The position numbers and the translations under genes are program-made. Below the pieces are notes generated by a model that made no database searches, was not told the DNA's origin, and saw only the letters and a program-made list of their open reading frames with translations. From Chryseobacterium sp. JJR-5R (GTDB taxonomy: Bacteria > Bacteroidota > Bacteroidia > Flavobacteriales > Weeksellaceae), in NCBI RefSeq assembly GCF_034047335.1, contig NZ_CP139137.1, positions 1,178,001 through 1,242,000 of the forward strand: DNA of 64,000 bases. The letters are read 5' to 3'. Each line of letters opens with the position of its first letter. Position 1 is the first letter of the stretch. This document shows positions 36,421-45,143 of the stretch, one piece after another.

Positions 36421-38409
36421 ATGATTTCTAAGCTGACTATTGACAAGATCTTTTCAACAATTCGTGTAGAGGAAATTGTTGGGGAGTATGTACAGCTGAA
36501 GAGGGCCGGGTCCAATTTTAAGGGCTTAAGCCCGTTCCATGATGAAAAGTCTCCCAGCTTCGTTGTTTCGCCAAGCAAGCAGATCTGGAAAGATTTCTCT
36601 ACCGGAAAAGGCGGGACTGCCATTTCTTTCCTGATGGAGATTGAAAATTTTACTTATCCTGAAGCACTCCGGCACGCTGCCAAAAAATACGGCATTGAGA
36701 TTGAGGAAGACCAGAAAATTTTTTCCGAGGAAGCCCGGCAGGCCAATACCGAGCGGGACATCCTCTACAAAATTCATGAAATTGCCAATGATTACTTTCA
36801 GGAGCTGTTGTGGAATTCCCAGGAAGGGAAGTCAATCGGGTTGTCCTATTTCAAAGAGCGTGAACTGAAAGATGACATCATCAAAAAATTCCAGCTGGGG
36901 TATTCTCCGGAAAAGAAAGATGCTTTTACGGCTTATGCCCTGGAAAAAGGCTACAATAAGGAAATCCTGGAAAAATCCGGACTGTCTATATTCCCGGAAA
37001 ATACACCGTCTGGTGTTGACCGTTTCCGGGAGAGGGTAATGTTCCCGATCCACAGTTTCTCAGGAAGGGTGCTGGGTTTCGGAGCACGGATCCTTAAAAA
37101 CAATGTAAAGACTGCAAAATACCTCAACTCGCCGGAGACGGAGATCTATCACAAATCCAATGTCCTTTACGGATTAAACCAGAGCAAGCAGGCCATTTCC
37201 AGAAAAAATATCTGCCTTCTGGTAGAAGGATATATGGACGTGATTGCACTCCATATGTCCGGAATTGAAAATGTGGTGGCGAGTTCCGGGACTTCTTTAA
37301 CCACGGAGCAGATCAAGCTGATCAAAAGGCTTACGGAAAACGTAACGATTCTCTTTGACGGTGACAATGCAGGGATAAAAGCCAGTTTCCGGAGCATTGA
37401 TATGCTGCTGACGGAAGGCATGAACATCCGTGTGCTTTTATTCCCGGATGGTGACGACCCGGATTCCTTTGCCAGAAAACATCCGCAGGACTACGTTGAA
37501 AAATTCATTGAGGAAAAAGCAATGGATTTTATCGATTTTAAAGCTGAAATCCTTCTGAAGGATGTCGGAGAAGACCCGATCAAGAAAGCAGAGGCTATCC
37601 GCGATATTGTAAAGTCGGTTTCCTTTGTCCAGAATGCCCTTAAAAGAGAAGTGTACCTGAAACAGGTTTCCAATAAATTCGGGCTGTCTGAGCAGAGCCT
37701 CTTTAATGAGCTTGATGTTCAGCAGCAGATTACCCAGAATCAGACCCAGCATCAGCATGTCCAGCAGCAAAGGCAGAACGTGGCCCCTCCCAAAATGGAA
37801 ATTGTCCCTCCGGAAGAAGACCGGGGCGACCGTTTTTTATATGATGTGCTGTTCATGGAAAATAAGCTGGTGGACCATATGCTGATGTTCGGTGACATTG
37901 TTCTGAAAAGAAGCAATGACAAGGATGAAGAGTACCAGATTACCGTCATCGAAGAAATACTGCATCATTTTGAAGAAGAAAATTACAGTTTTTTAGCCAA
38001 GCCCAATGAACTGATCATTCACCATGTAAGAGAAGGGATTCAGAAGGATGAACTGAGAAGCGGGAGTTTTTTTATCAATTTTATGGATGAAGGAATTACC
38101 CAAAAAGTAGTGGATGCCTTACTGACGCCGGATGACCTTGAAAACTGGGCTTCCCGAAATATTTTCCCTCCCAATTACGGTGATAAAATTGCCGAGCAGG
38201 TAAGAGGGGATGTACTGCTGCATAAATACAGATACATAGATTACCTTATAAAGGAGACGGCAAAACAGCTTGAGGAATACCGCACGGCCGATGAAAACAG
38301 GTATTATGAAATTATCAAACAGATTACCATGCTGAAACAGGCTTCCATCCGCCTAAGTGACATGATAGAATATTCCCCTATTAAAGGTATTTATGCCAAC
38401 AGGAAATAA
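36421..38409 (+). CDS. dnaG: DNA primase
   Basis: A 662-residue DnaG that makes RNA primers for replication. The N-terminal zinc-binding region is atypical: the CHC2 cysteines are not visible in the first 60 residues (VEEIVGEYVQLKRAGSNFKGLSPFHDEKSPSF, where SPFHDEKS replaces the usual CPFHxEKx). The TOPRIM core is clear: LLVEGYMDVIALH (~266), TLFDGD-equivalent TILFDGDNAGIKA (~308) and FPDGDDPDSF (~341). A Gln/His-rich linker (~430-450) precedes the C-terminal helicase-interaction domain. The loss of zinc ligands is worth noting; I believe related flavobacterial primases share it. Confidence 0.95.
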   Translation: MISKLTIDKIFSTIRVEEIVGEYVQLKRAGSNFKGLSPFHDEKSPSFVVSPSKQIWKDFSTGKGGTAISFLMEIENFTYPEALRHAAKKYGIEIEEDQKIFSEEARQANTERDILYKIHEIANDYFQELLWNSQEGKSIGLSYFKERELKDDIIKKFQLGYSPEKKDAFTAYALEKGYNKEILEKSGLSIFPENTPSGVDRFRERVMFPIHSFSGRVLGFGARILKNNVKTAKYLNSPETEIYHKSNVLYGLNQSKQAISRKNICLLVEGYMDVIALHMSGIENVVASSGTSLTTEQIKLIKRLTENVTILFDGDNAGIKASFRSIDMLLTEGMNIRVLLFPDGDDPDSFARKHPQDYVEKFIEEKAMDFIDFKAEILLKDVGEDPIKKAEAIRDIVKSVSFVQNALKREVYLKQVSNKFGLSEQSLFNELDVQQQITQNQTQHQHVQQQRQNVAPPKMEIVPPEEDRGDRFLYDVLFMENKLVDHMLMFGDIVLKRSNDKDEEYQITVIEEILHHFEEENYSFLAKPNELIIHHVREGIQKDELRSGSFFINFMDEGITQKVVDALLTPDDLENWASRNIFPPNYGDKIAEQVRGDVLLHKYRYIDYLIKETAKQLEEYRTADENRYYEIIKQITMLKQASIRLSDMIEYSPIKGIYANRK

Positions 38410-38525
38410 GATGTAGGACATCCTGCAAATAAAGGCTGTACTTTCTGTGACAAAAAGTCCTGTAAAATTTTAGGAATAAAAGTTGTAATTTAAATCTTGT
38501 AAATTTTAATATACACAACAGAAAT

Positions 38526-39212
38526 ATGGACATTAAAAAAGAATTCAGAGATTTCTCTACAAAACATTTAGGAAACAGCGGTCTGGCTACCGATCAATAT
38601 ATGGGAATGTACGGCCCTACGAATCTTACACCGTATATCATGGAAGAGAGAAGGTTAAACGTTGCGCAGATGGACGTTTTTTCCCGTCTGATGATGGACC
38701 GGATTATTTTCCTGGGTACGGGAATCGATGACCAGGTAGCGAACATCGTTACAGCACAGCTTTTATTCCTGGAAAGTGCAGACCCTTCCAAAGATATCCA
38801 GATTTACATCAATTCTCCCGGCGGAAGTGTTTATGCAGGATTGGGGATTTATGATACGATGCAGATCATTAAGCCTGATGTAGCTACCATCTGTACCGGT
38901 ATTGCCGCTTCAATGGGAGCTGTATTACTGGTAGCAGGAGAAAAAGGCAAGCGTTCGGCACTTAAGCATTCAAGGGTAATGATTCACCAGCCTTCCGGAG
39001 GTGCACAAGGGGTGGCTTCTGATATGGAGATCAACCTGAGAGAAATGCTGAAGCTTAAAAAAGAGCTGTATGATATTATCTCAGAACATTCCGGACAGAC
39101 GTATGAATGGGTAGAAAAAGCGTCTGACAGGGATTACTGGATGACTTCTGCCGAAGCAAAGGATTTCGGAATGGTAGACGAAGTTTTACAGAGGTCTAAA
39201 GAGAAAAAATAA
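38526..39212 (+). CDS. clpP: ATP-dependent Clp protease proteolytic subunit
   Basis: A 228-residue ClpP serine peptidase, forming the tetradecameric chamber fed by ClpX or ClpC-type unfoldases. It has NSPGGSVYAGLGIYDTM (oxyanion region), CTGIAASMGAVLLVAGE (catalytic Ser in AASMGA, ~115), SRVMIHQPSGGAQG (catalytic His, ~140) and the catalytic Asp in the helical segment near DRDYWMTSAEA. No clpX is adjacent in the window. Standalone gene with a strong terminator. Confidence 0.96.
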   Translation: MDIKKEFRDFSTKHLGNSGLATDQYMGMYGPTNLTPYIMEERRLNVAQMDVFSRLMMDRIIFLGTGIDDQVANIVTAQLLFLESADPSKDIQIYINSPGGSVYAGLGIYDTMQIIKPDVATICTGIAASMGAVLLVAGEKGKRSALKHSRVMIHQPSGGAQGVASDMEINLREMLKLKKELYDIISEHSGQTYEWVEKASDRDYWMTSAEAKDFGMVDEVLQRSKEKK

Positions 39213-39520
39213 TTTTCTTAAACAATAAGCATAAGGCGCATCAACTGTTTTTGATGCGCTTTTTTTATATTCAATTCAATTCAACTCAAATTTCAACTGC
39301 AAGGTTATAAAAAAGATTGTATAGGATGATGACAGAGCATAAAGTTCTCAAAGAATAAAAATCAAAGGGTTTTATAATCTGATGTATCATGATCTGTTGA
39401 TTTTAAATTATGTTCTTAACCATATATACTTCAAAATTTTAACAAATTTTTATCAATAAAGAAGTTGAGAACGGCACTATTTTTCCAATAAGAACAGCAT
39501 AACACTTAAATCATAAAATT
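39213..39520. other. Intergenic region between clpP and the PfpI-like gene
   Basis: Contains the clpP terminator and then AT-rich sequence. A near-consensus -7 (TATTTTTC) lies about 40 bases before the PfpI-like ATG. Nothing else is recognised. Confidence 0.5.
39233..39267 (+). terminator. Terminator after clpP
   Basis: GGCGCATCAA pairs with TTGATGCGCT around a 6-base loop, followed by a T run. Confidence 0.9.
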
Positions 39521-40069
39521 ATGTCAAAGAAAATTGCAATTTTAGCAACCCACGGATTTGAAGAAAGCGAACTGAAATCACCGAAAGAACATCTGGAACA
39601 GCAGGGTTGGACGGCTCATATCATCAGTCCGGAATCAGGGACGATCAAGGCATGGGCAGAGAAAGACTGGGGACAGGAATACAATGTAGATAAGACGTTA
39701 GATGAGGCACATGCTTCAGATTATGATGCTTTGGTTTTGCCGGGCGGCGTAATCAATCCGGATCAGTTAAGAACCAATGAAACCGCTTTGTCATTTGTAA
39801 GAGATTTCTTCCAGCAGCATAAGCCGGTAGCAGCAATCTGCCACGGGCCGCAGATTTTGATCAATGCTGAGGTGGTAAAAGGAAGGAATATGACTTCGGT
39901 AGATTCCATCAGCAAAGACCTTAAGAATGCAGGCGCAGAATGGAAAGACAGTGAAGTAGTGGTGGATAATGGCCTGGTAACCAGCCGTACCCCGAAAGAT
40001 CTTCCGGCATTCAATGCTAAAATGGTAGAAGAAATCAAGGAAGGCAAACATGAGGACCAGACGGTCTAA
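39521..40069 (+). CDS. DJ-1/PfpI-family protein
   Basis: A 182-residue type 1 glutamine-amidotransferase-like protein of the DJ-1/PfpI (YhbO-like) group. The nucleophile Cys lies in PVAAICHGPQILI (~104). The acidic residue before it is in the N-terminal HGFEESELKSPKEHL, and YDALVLPGGVINPD is the typical strand-loop. Members act as protein/nucleotide deglycases or stress chaperones (Hsp31-like). There is no signal peptide. Activity cannot be fixed from sequence. Confidence 0.9.
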   Translation: MSKKIAILATHGFEESELKSPKEHLEQQGWTAHIISPESGTIKAWAEKDWGQEYNVDKTLDEAHASDYDALVLPGGVINPDQLRTNETALSFVRDFFQQHKPVAAICHGPQILINAEVVKGRNMTSVDSISKDLKNAGAEWKDSEVVVDNGLVTSRTPKDLPAFNAKMVEEIKEGKHEDQTV

Positions 40070-40093
40070 TCTGATCTTACAAAGAAAAATATA

Positions 40094-40125
40094 AAATACC
40101 CGGATTTTTAATCCGGGTATTTTTA
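40094..40125. terminator. Bidirectional terminator between convergent genes
   Basis: A perfect 13-bp stem AAATACCCGGATT / AATCCGGGTATTT; both strands end in T-rich sequence. It serves the PfpI-like gene and the lectin-type gene. Confidence 0.92.
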
Positions 40126-40131
40126 TGCTTT

Positions 40132-41547
40132 TTATTTTGAATGAGACGGAAGCATCGGATTGCTCATGACCGAACACTTTCTGACTTCTACCACGGTAGA
40201 GGCCGTATTGTTGGTAAGATCAGTGTCTGTGATCTGGTTGCTTGAAATGGTAGATACCATTTTAAAGCTGTGGTTGGTACCGATTCCTTTTTTGTAATAC
40301 TGTCCGGTTACGGTAATAATGCCTGAAGATTTGGCATTCAGTCCTACCACGCCGTTAATTTCATTCGATGTAAAATTAGAGCTTGGCAGGTTGGAATTGG
40401 TAAAACTGCTGTTATACGAAACTCCGGTAATTTTGAATTTGGAAAAATCTACCAAATTATTATTCTGGTCCAGGATTTTCCCGTTGAAATCGATGCTGTT
40501 GAGGGCAGCATTGGTATCATTGCTTATTTCTACCTTAAATGTTACGGGGCGGCTGCTTTCGTTACAGGTGAAATAACTGTCTGAACGGCTGTCTACCCTT
40601 AAATTACCGGGCGTAGTCAGTATGATATTCCGGATTTCCTGAAAGTTGAACCCTCCTCCTGTAGAAGCTGAAAAGCCCAGTTTCAGATTACTTGGAATCG
40701 GATAGGTAGCGGAGCTTAACGTGTAGGTAAATACCTGTGTAAAATCAAGTTGATTTTCTTTTCTCCACTTAACGGTAACTACGTAATCTGTTCCCGGTTT
40801 TGTAATAATCACCTGTACTCTCCTGTAAAAAATGTTATCTGCAGGTCTTGTATCCGTTACCGTATTATAATCTATTTCGTTTCTTTTGCGGATATCGTCT
40901 ACCGTACCTGATCTGTCACCCAGTGCCGTGCTGGTAAGATAGATGTTGGAACTGGTATAAGTGCTGCTGGTAGGGCCTCTCAATACAAAAGCATTGGGAA
41001 GCATTCCTGAAGTGAGCGTTCCTGCCGGAGCAGACCCATGCCTGCTTTCTCCGTTGTTTGCATAGTTTCCGTACGCATCCAGGCCTACGCCCAGATATCC
41101 TCCGGAAAGCCCGGTTGTACCTGCAGGATTGCTGTATGTAGCATATCCCAATGAGCCTCCGTAGCCTCCGAGCTTAAAATTGGCATCCGATATTGACGCA
41201 TCGAACAGATAGACGCAGAATCCGTCGGCTCCGTTGTAACTGTCGGCAATATTCCGCCAGTCCTTATACTCAAAATCAGCAATTACGCCTAAAGTAGTCG
41301 GGAATCCCTGTAAAACATACATGTAGCCTTTCTGATTGGCTTTGGCTTCTGTAAGCCTGAGCCATCCTGCTCCGTTGGGATCTGCACCTGTAGCGGCGGT
41401 AAGGGAAGCATTATCCCCAATCTTGATTCCTGTAAAATCTTTTGTGGTAAGCGGATTCGTTATGGTAAACTGGGCCGAAGCCGAAACAAATGCCAGGCAA
41501 GTGCATAGAGGGATAATGAATTTTGAGCAGTAGTGTTGAAATTTCAT
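40132..41547 (-). CDS. Secreted L-type lectin domain protein
   Basis: A 471-residue exported protein: signal peptide (CTCLAFVSASAQ end), then a legume-lectin-like beta-sandwich over ~25-300 (GAGWLRLTEA, GVIADFEYKDW, GADGFCVYLFD, LGGYGGSLGYA, GGYLGVGLDAYGNY). The C-terminal part from ~315 looks like a DUF11/Ig-like domain (FKVEISNDTNAALNSIDFN, TDTDLTNNTAS). Homologues are often much longer adhesins with type IX sorting domains; here none is visible. The gene lies 12 bases downstream of a small secreted protein gene on the same strand, suggesting one unit. Confidence 0.85.
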   Translation of the reverse strand: MKFQHYCSKFIIPLCTCLAFVSASAQFTITNPLTTKDFTGIKIGDNASLTAATGADPNGAGWLRLTEAKANQKGYMYVLQGFPTTLGVIADFEYKDWRNIADSYNGADGFCVYLFDASISDANFKLGGYGGSLGYATYSNPAGTTGLSGGYLGVGLDAYGNYANNGESRHGSAPAGTLTSGMLPNAFVLRGPTSSTYTSSNIYLTSTALGDRSGTVDDIRKRNEIDYNTVTDTRPADNIFYRRVQVIITKPGTDYVVTVKWRKENQLDFTQVFTYTLSSATYPIPSNLKLGFSASTGGGFNFQEIRNIILTTPGNLRVDSRSDSYFTCNESSRPVTFKVEISNDTNAALNSIDFNGKILDQNNNLVDFSKFKITGVSYNSSFTNSNLPSSNFTSNEINGVVGLNAKSSGIITVTGQYYKKGIGTNHSFKMVSTISSNQITDTDLTNNTASTVVEVRKCSVMSNPMLPSHSK

Positions 41548-41559
41548 ATGTCCGTGATC

Positions 41560-42171
41560 TTATTTTACAACAAATACAATATTCATAAAGCTGGCTTCCG
41601 TAGCATTGTTGCTTACCGTATAATTCAATATACCGTTGGCATCAATGGTTACATTGGTAAATACACTGCTGTCATGATAAGTAATGTAGTATTCAAGATC
41701 ATTTTTACCCAATACCGGAATTTTTCCTGAAGCTCCGGTACTGGATACCTGGGGAGCTGTAAACTGGTTATAGTACAACTGGTAAAGATCTTTGGTTTTG
41801 GCTCCTAATGTGGTAGTATCAAACAAAATGGAAGGCATATAGAAAAACTTGGGCATAGACAGGCCTATCCATTTCGATAATGAATTATTGTAGTAATAAA
41901 ACCCCGGAGCCGTAACATTGGAGGTCTTTGATGTTGAGGTACCGGGTACCGCAGTTACATAGACTACGGCAGAATTCTGGTCAGCTCCGTAGAGGTTGTC
42001 TCTGGAGGCCAGGTCGGTTCCGGACAGGCGTACGGTAAGAAAGCCTTCGGCAGAAGCTGCTGCAGATTTACCGAGATCAAGTGTTGATTTTGGGGCAGCT
42101 GTATTAATGCCTACCTGGCTATAGAACAACGAAGCTGCACACACACAGAGTAATGAGATAATTTTTTTCAA
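41560..42171 (-). CDS. Secreted protein with a VGINT-type N-terminus
   Basis: A 203-residue exported protein. After a signal peptide (MKKIISLLCVCAASLFYSQ) comes VGINTAAPKSTLDLG, a motif common at the start of flavobacterial surface and fibre-like proteins. The remainder is strand-rich (APGFYYYNNSLSKWIGLS, NGILNYTVSNNATEASF). It is encoded 12 bases upstream of the lectin-domain gene and is probably co-transcribed. A TAATTTTG promoter box (42193-42186, minus strand) lies directly upstream. Confidence 0.75.
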   Translation of the reverse strand: MKKIISLLCVCAASLFYSQVGINTAAPKSTLDLGKSAAASAEGFLTVRLSGTDLASRDNLYGADQNSAVVYVTAVPGTSTSKTSNVTAPGFYYYNNSLSKWIGLSMPKFFYMPSILFDTTTLGAKTKDLYQLYYNQFTAPQVSSTGASGKIPVLGKNDLEYYITYHDSSVFTNVTIDANGILNYTVSNNATEASFMNIVFVVK

Positions 42172-42495
42172 TTTACAATTTTTTGCAAAATTAGAAAATC
42201 ATAATGATTAATATGATGTTTTTGGGGTTAATTTTTATGAAATTAATCATATATAATCTCTTTATTAATGACTTATAATGAATTTAAGGTTAAATATTAT
42301 TAATTCTCTAATTAGAGATTTTTATGAATGGCAGTAGTTCAAAGCTATGGGCCTATTTCAGAGAATAATGTAAATGTGATCATCACAGCGGTTAAGAAAT
42401 ATTTAATTCAACAGGCAAATAATTTAAGATATACATAGTATTCCATTGATGATCAGTTAACATAACAGCATTACTTTCGCGTCATAATAAACGAC
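42172..42495. promoter_or_regulatory. Divergent promoter region, secreted pair and phytase-like gene
   Basis: Contains TAATTTTG (minus strand, 42193-42186) for the secreted pair. On the plus strand TACTTTCG (42472-42479) is a one-mismatch -7 box for the phytase-like gene. The rest is AT-rich without a reading frame. Confidence 0.6.
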
Positions 42496-43758
42496 ATGAA
42501 AAAAATACTGCTATCTGTAGTGATACTCGCTGCTGTTACAGCCTGTAAAGATGATGAGACCATTAGTAACCAGGATCTCAACTACTCCAAGCTTCCCCAG
42601 GAATTTCCTTTTTCTACAATGTTGACCCTTAATGGTGTCGGGGTCATCAACGGAGGTTTCGGTTCAGGAGCTGCGGCACATCCATCCAGAAAGGGAGAAT
42701 TCTATGTAATTACAGACCGCGGCCCGAATACGGATTACCTAAGCGGTAAAAAATTTCTTATGCCTTCTTTTACCCCAACCATCATGCATTTTAAAATCAA
42801 TGCTGACGGAAATATTGAAGTAATTAAATATATCAAGCTTAAAAATCCTTCCGGACAGCCGATTACAGGACTTCCAAACCCTGCAGGAATGGGAAGTACC
42901 GGTGAAGTAGCCTATGATGCCAACGGAAATATACTGGGCACCGATAATTACGGGCTCGACAGTGAGAGTATTGTGGCTGCTGCAGACGGTACATTCTGGG
43001 TATCTGACGAATATGGCCCACACATCGTACATTACAGCGCAGAAGGCGTTGAAATGGAAAGAATCAGTCCGATCGGCGTAAATACCGGAACGCGAAAATT
43101 ACCGGCTGTTTTAGCTAAGAGAAGAGCTAACAGAGGAATGGAGGGCCTCTGCATCACGCCTGACGGGAAAACATTGGTAGGCACAATGCAGTCTATGATG
43201 TACGTACCGAACAAAAATGCCGCGACTAACAAAACCCTGACCAGAATTGTAACCTTTGATCTGGCTACAGGCCAGACCAAACAGTTTCTGTATCAGCAGG
43301 ACGGAGGCGCTTCGGATTCCGTATGCGATATCACCGCCATCAGCAATACGGAATTTCTGGTGATTGAAAGAGACGGTAACTTCGGTTCCCAGGGAGGAAT
43401 TAAAAAAGTATATAAAATTAACATTGCCGGAGCTTCTGATGTCAATGGGAGTGACCTGGCTGCTGCTGACGGGATGAAAATCAATGGAAAAGCCCTTGAA
43501 CAGTGTACGTGGAGTGAAATTTCAGCAGCTGGGATCCAGGCTGTTTCCAAAACGTTAGCTGTTGACCTTGTCGCTAAAACAGGGTATGAGCATGATAAAT
43601 TTGAAGGATTGGTTTATTTGGGAAATAATAAAATCGCAGTTTTCAATGATGACGATTTCGGCATTGTAGATGACGGAAACGGCAATCCCAAAGCAAAAGT
43701 TCTTCCTAAAACAGGAAAAGTGGATAAAGGAACCATGTACGTAATGGATATTCAGTAA
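42496..43758 (+). CDS. Phytase-like esterase-family lipoprotein
   Basis: A 420-residue exported lipoprotein. The lipobox is LAAVTAC (Cys at ~17). The body is a phytase-like beta-propeller (PF13449): GFGSGAAAHPSRKGEFYVITDRGPNTDY, ADGTFWVSDEYGPHIVHYS (Asp/Glu-rich metal-site style), NRGMEGLCITPDGKTLVG, LVIERDGNFGSQGG and NKIAVFNDDDFGI. Family members hydrolyse phosphomonoesters or other esters; the substrate is unknown. It is anchored in the outer or inner membrane facing the periplasm. Confidence 0.88.
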   Translation: MKKILLSVVILAAVTACKDDETISNQDLNYSKLPQEFPFSTMLTLNGVGVINGGFGSGAAAHPSRKGEFYVITDRGPNTDYLSGKKFLMPSFTPTIMHFKINADGNIEVIKYIKLKNPSGQPITGLPNPAGMGSTGEVAYDANGNILGTDNYGLDSESIVAAADGTFWVSDEYGPHIVHYSAEGVEMERISPIGVNTGTRKLPAVLAKRRANRGMEGLCITPDGKTLVGTMQSMMYVPNKNAATNKTLTRIVTFDLATGQTKQFLYQQDGGASDSVCDITAISNTEFLVIERDGNFGSQGGIKKVYKINIAGASDVNGSDLAAADGMKINGKALEQCTWSEISAAGIQAVSKTLAVDLVAKTGYEHDKFEGLVYLGNNKIAVFNDDDFGIVDDGNGNPKAKVLPKTGKVDKGTMYVMDIQ

Positions 43759-43766
43759 TGAGATTT

Positions 43767-43807
43767 AAAAAAGTCGGCCGCATCGAAGATGCGGCCGACT
43801 TTTTTTT
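43767..43807. terminator. Strong bidirectional terminator
   Basis: An uninterrupted stem of about 17 bp (AAAAAGTCGGCCGCATC and complement, GAA loop) flanked by A and T tracts. It terminates the phytase-like gene and, on the other strand, tpiA. Confidence 0.95.
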
Positions 43808-43867
43808 ATGTGCTTTTATCGGCTTTTTCTTTCTGAAGAAAACCGTATAGCCCAAAAATGCCTGTGG

Positions 43868-44626
43868 TTAATTGAACCCTTCAATAATCCTGGAGAAATC
43901 TTCCAGTTTCAATGCGGCTCCGCCGATCAGCCCGCCGTCAATATCCGGCTGGGAGAAAATCTCTTTTGCATTGTCCGGCTTTACGGAACCTCCGTACAGG
44001 ATGGAAATTTCGTCTGCTACTTCCTGTCCGTATTTTGCGGCAATCGTGCTTCTGATATGGGCATGGATTTCCTGTGCCTGCTCAGGTGTTGCCGTTTCAC
44101 CGGTTCCGATGGCCCAGACTGGCTCATAAGCAATCACTACTTTTTTGATTTCTTCTGCAGAAAGCGTGAAAAGAGCGACTTCCGTCTGGTTTTTCACCAC
44201 CTCAAAATGCTCTCCGGCCTTTCTTTGCTCAAGGGTTTCACCGTTACAATAAACAGGAATCAGGCCTTTATCCAAAGCTAATTTTACTTTTTTGTTGCAG
44301 TGGGAATCTGTTTCGCCATGGTACTGCCTTCTTTCGGAGTGCCCGATTAAAGAACCCGAGGCACCAATGGATTCCAGCATGTCTGCGGAAATTTCACCGG
44401 TATAGGCACCGCTTTCATGCTCGCTCATGTCCTGGGAAAATACACCGATTTCATCCTTTTCAAAAATGTCTTTTGCCATTGTTAAATATAATGCAGGCGG
44501 GGCAATCCATACTTCACAGTTGGTGGTATGGTTATTTTTATAGCTTAGCAACTGAACCATCAACTGTTGGGCATCAATTGCATTCTTATTCATTTTCCAG
44601 TTTCCTGCTACTATTTTTCTTCTCAT
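43868..44626 (-). CDS. tpiA: Triosephosphate isomerase
   Basis: A 252-residue TIM-barrel enzyme of glycolysis. Motifs: VAGNWKMNKN (~6-15, catalytic Lys), IGHSERRQYHGE (~94, catalytic His), VIAYEPVWAIGTGETATPEQAQ (~166, catalytic Glu and flexible loop), and ISILYGGSVKPDNAKE (phosphate site). It is the last gene of a minus-strand run after DUF1599, BT_3928 and TerB-like genes, a grouping I remember as conserved in Bacteroidota. Confidence 0.97.
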   Translation of the reverse strand: MRRKIVAGNWKMNKNAIDAQQLMVQLLSYKNNHTTNCEVWIAPPALYLTMAKDIFEKDEIGVFSQDMSEHESGAYTGEISADMLESIGASGSLIGHSERRQYHGETDSHCNKKVKLALDKGLIPVYCNGETLEQRKAGEHFEVVKNQTEVALFTLSAEEIKKVVIAYEPVWAIGTGETATPEQAQEIHAHIRSTIAAKYGQEVADEISILYGGSVKPDNAKEIFSQPDIDGGLIGGAALKLEDFSRIIEGFN

Positions 44627-44727
44627 AGATTTATTTATTTTAGAAGTTATAAGTTATGGGTTAGAAATTAGAAGTTAGCATTACGGTAATTTTTTAAACT
44701 GATATCTAACTCCCGTTATCTAATTTC

Positions 44728-45078
44728 TCAATTGATTTTCCAAAGGTTTTTCAGAAGCGTATAAAAAGTATGCTCCTCATCGGTAACCACATTGTCCGCT
44801 TTGATCAGGGTTTTTGCAAATTGTACAAAATTTTTGCGCTCTTCTTCGGTAGAATCGTCATAGAAACAGCGGGCATGGAATTCAAAATGGTCTTTCCATT
44901 CTTCCGGCTGCAGGGTAGCAATGGCGTCAAGCTCATTGTCAAGATTGATTTTGAAAGGAAATTCATCGGCTAAATACTGCTGAACGATCATTCCTTCTTC
45001 CGGAGCAAATTCCCCGTCTACAGAGGAAAGGATCATCAATAAATGGTAACCGGCAATCGGTTTATTTGATTTTTGCAT
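44728..45078 (-). CDS. TerB-like helical protein
   Basis: A 116-residue all-helical cytoplasmic protein. HLLMILSSVDGEFAPEEGMIVQQYL (~12) and LIKADNVVTDEEHTFYTLL (~90) resemble the repeated EF-hand-like helix pairs of the TerB (tellurite-resistance) family. The role of TerB-type proteins in organisms without a ter locus is not defined. Encoded between BT_3928 and tpiA on the same strand. Confidence 0.72.
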   Translation of the reverse strand: MQKSNKPIAGYHLLMILSSVDGEFAPEEGMIVQQYLADEFPFKINLDNELDAIATLQPEEWKDHFEFHARCFYDDSTEEERKNFVQFAKTLIKADNVVTDEEHTFYTLLKNLWKIN

Positions 45079-45143
45079 TATTAAATATATAGTTTAGCAT
45101 TTAAAGTTAATCTTACATTTTTTCAGTTTAGCCAGGCTATTCA

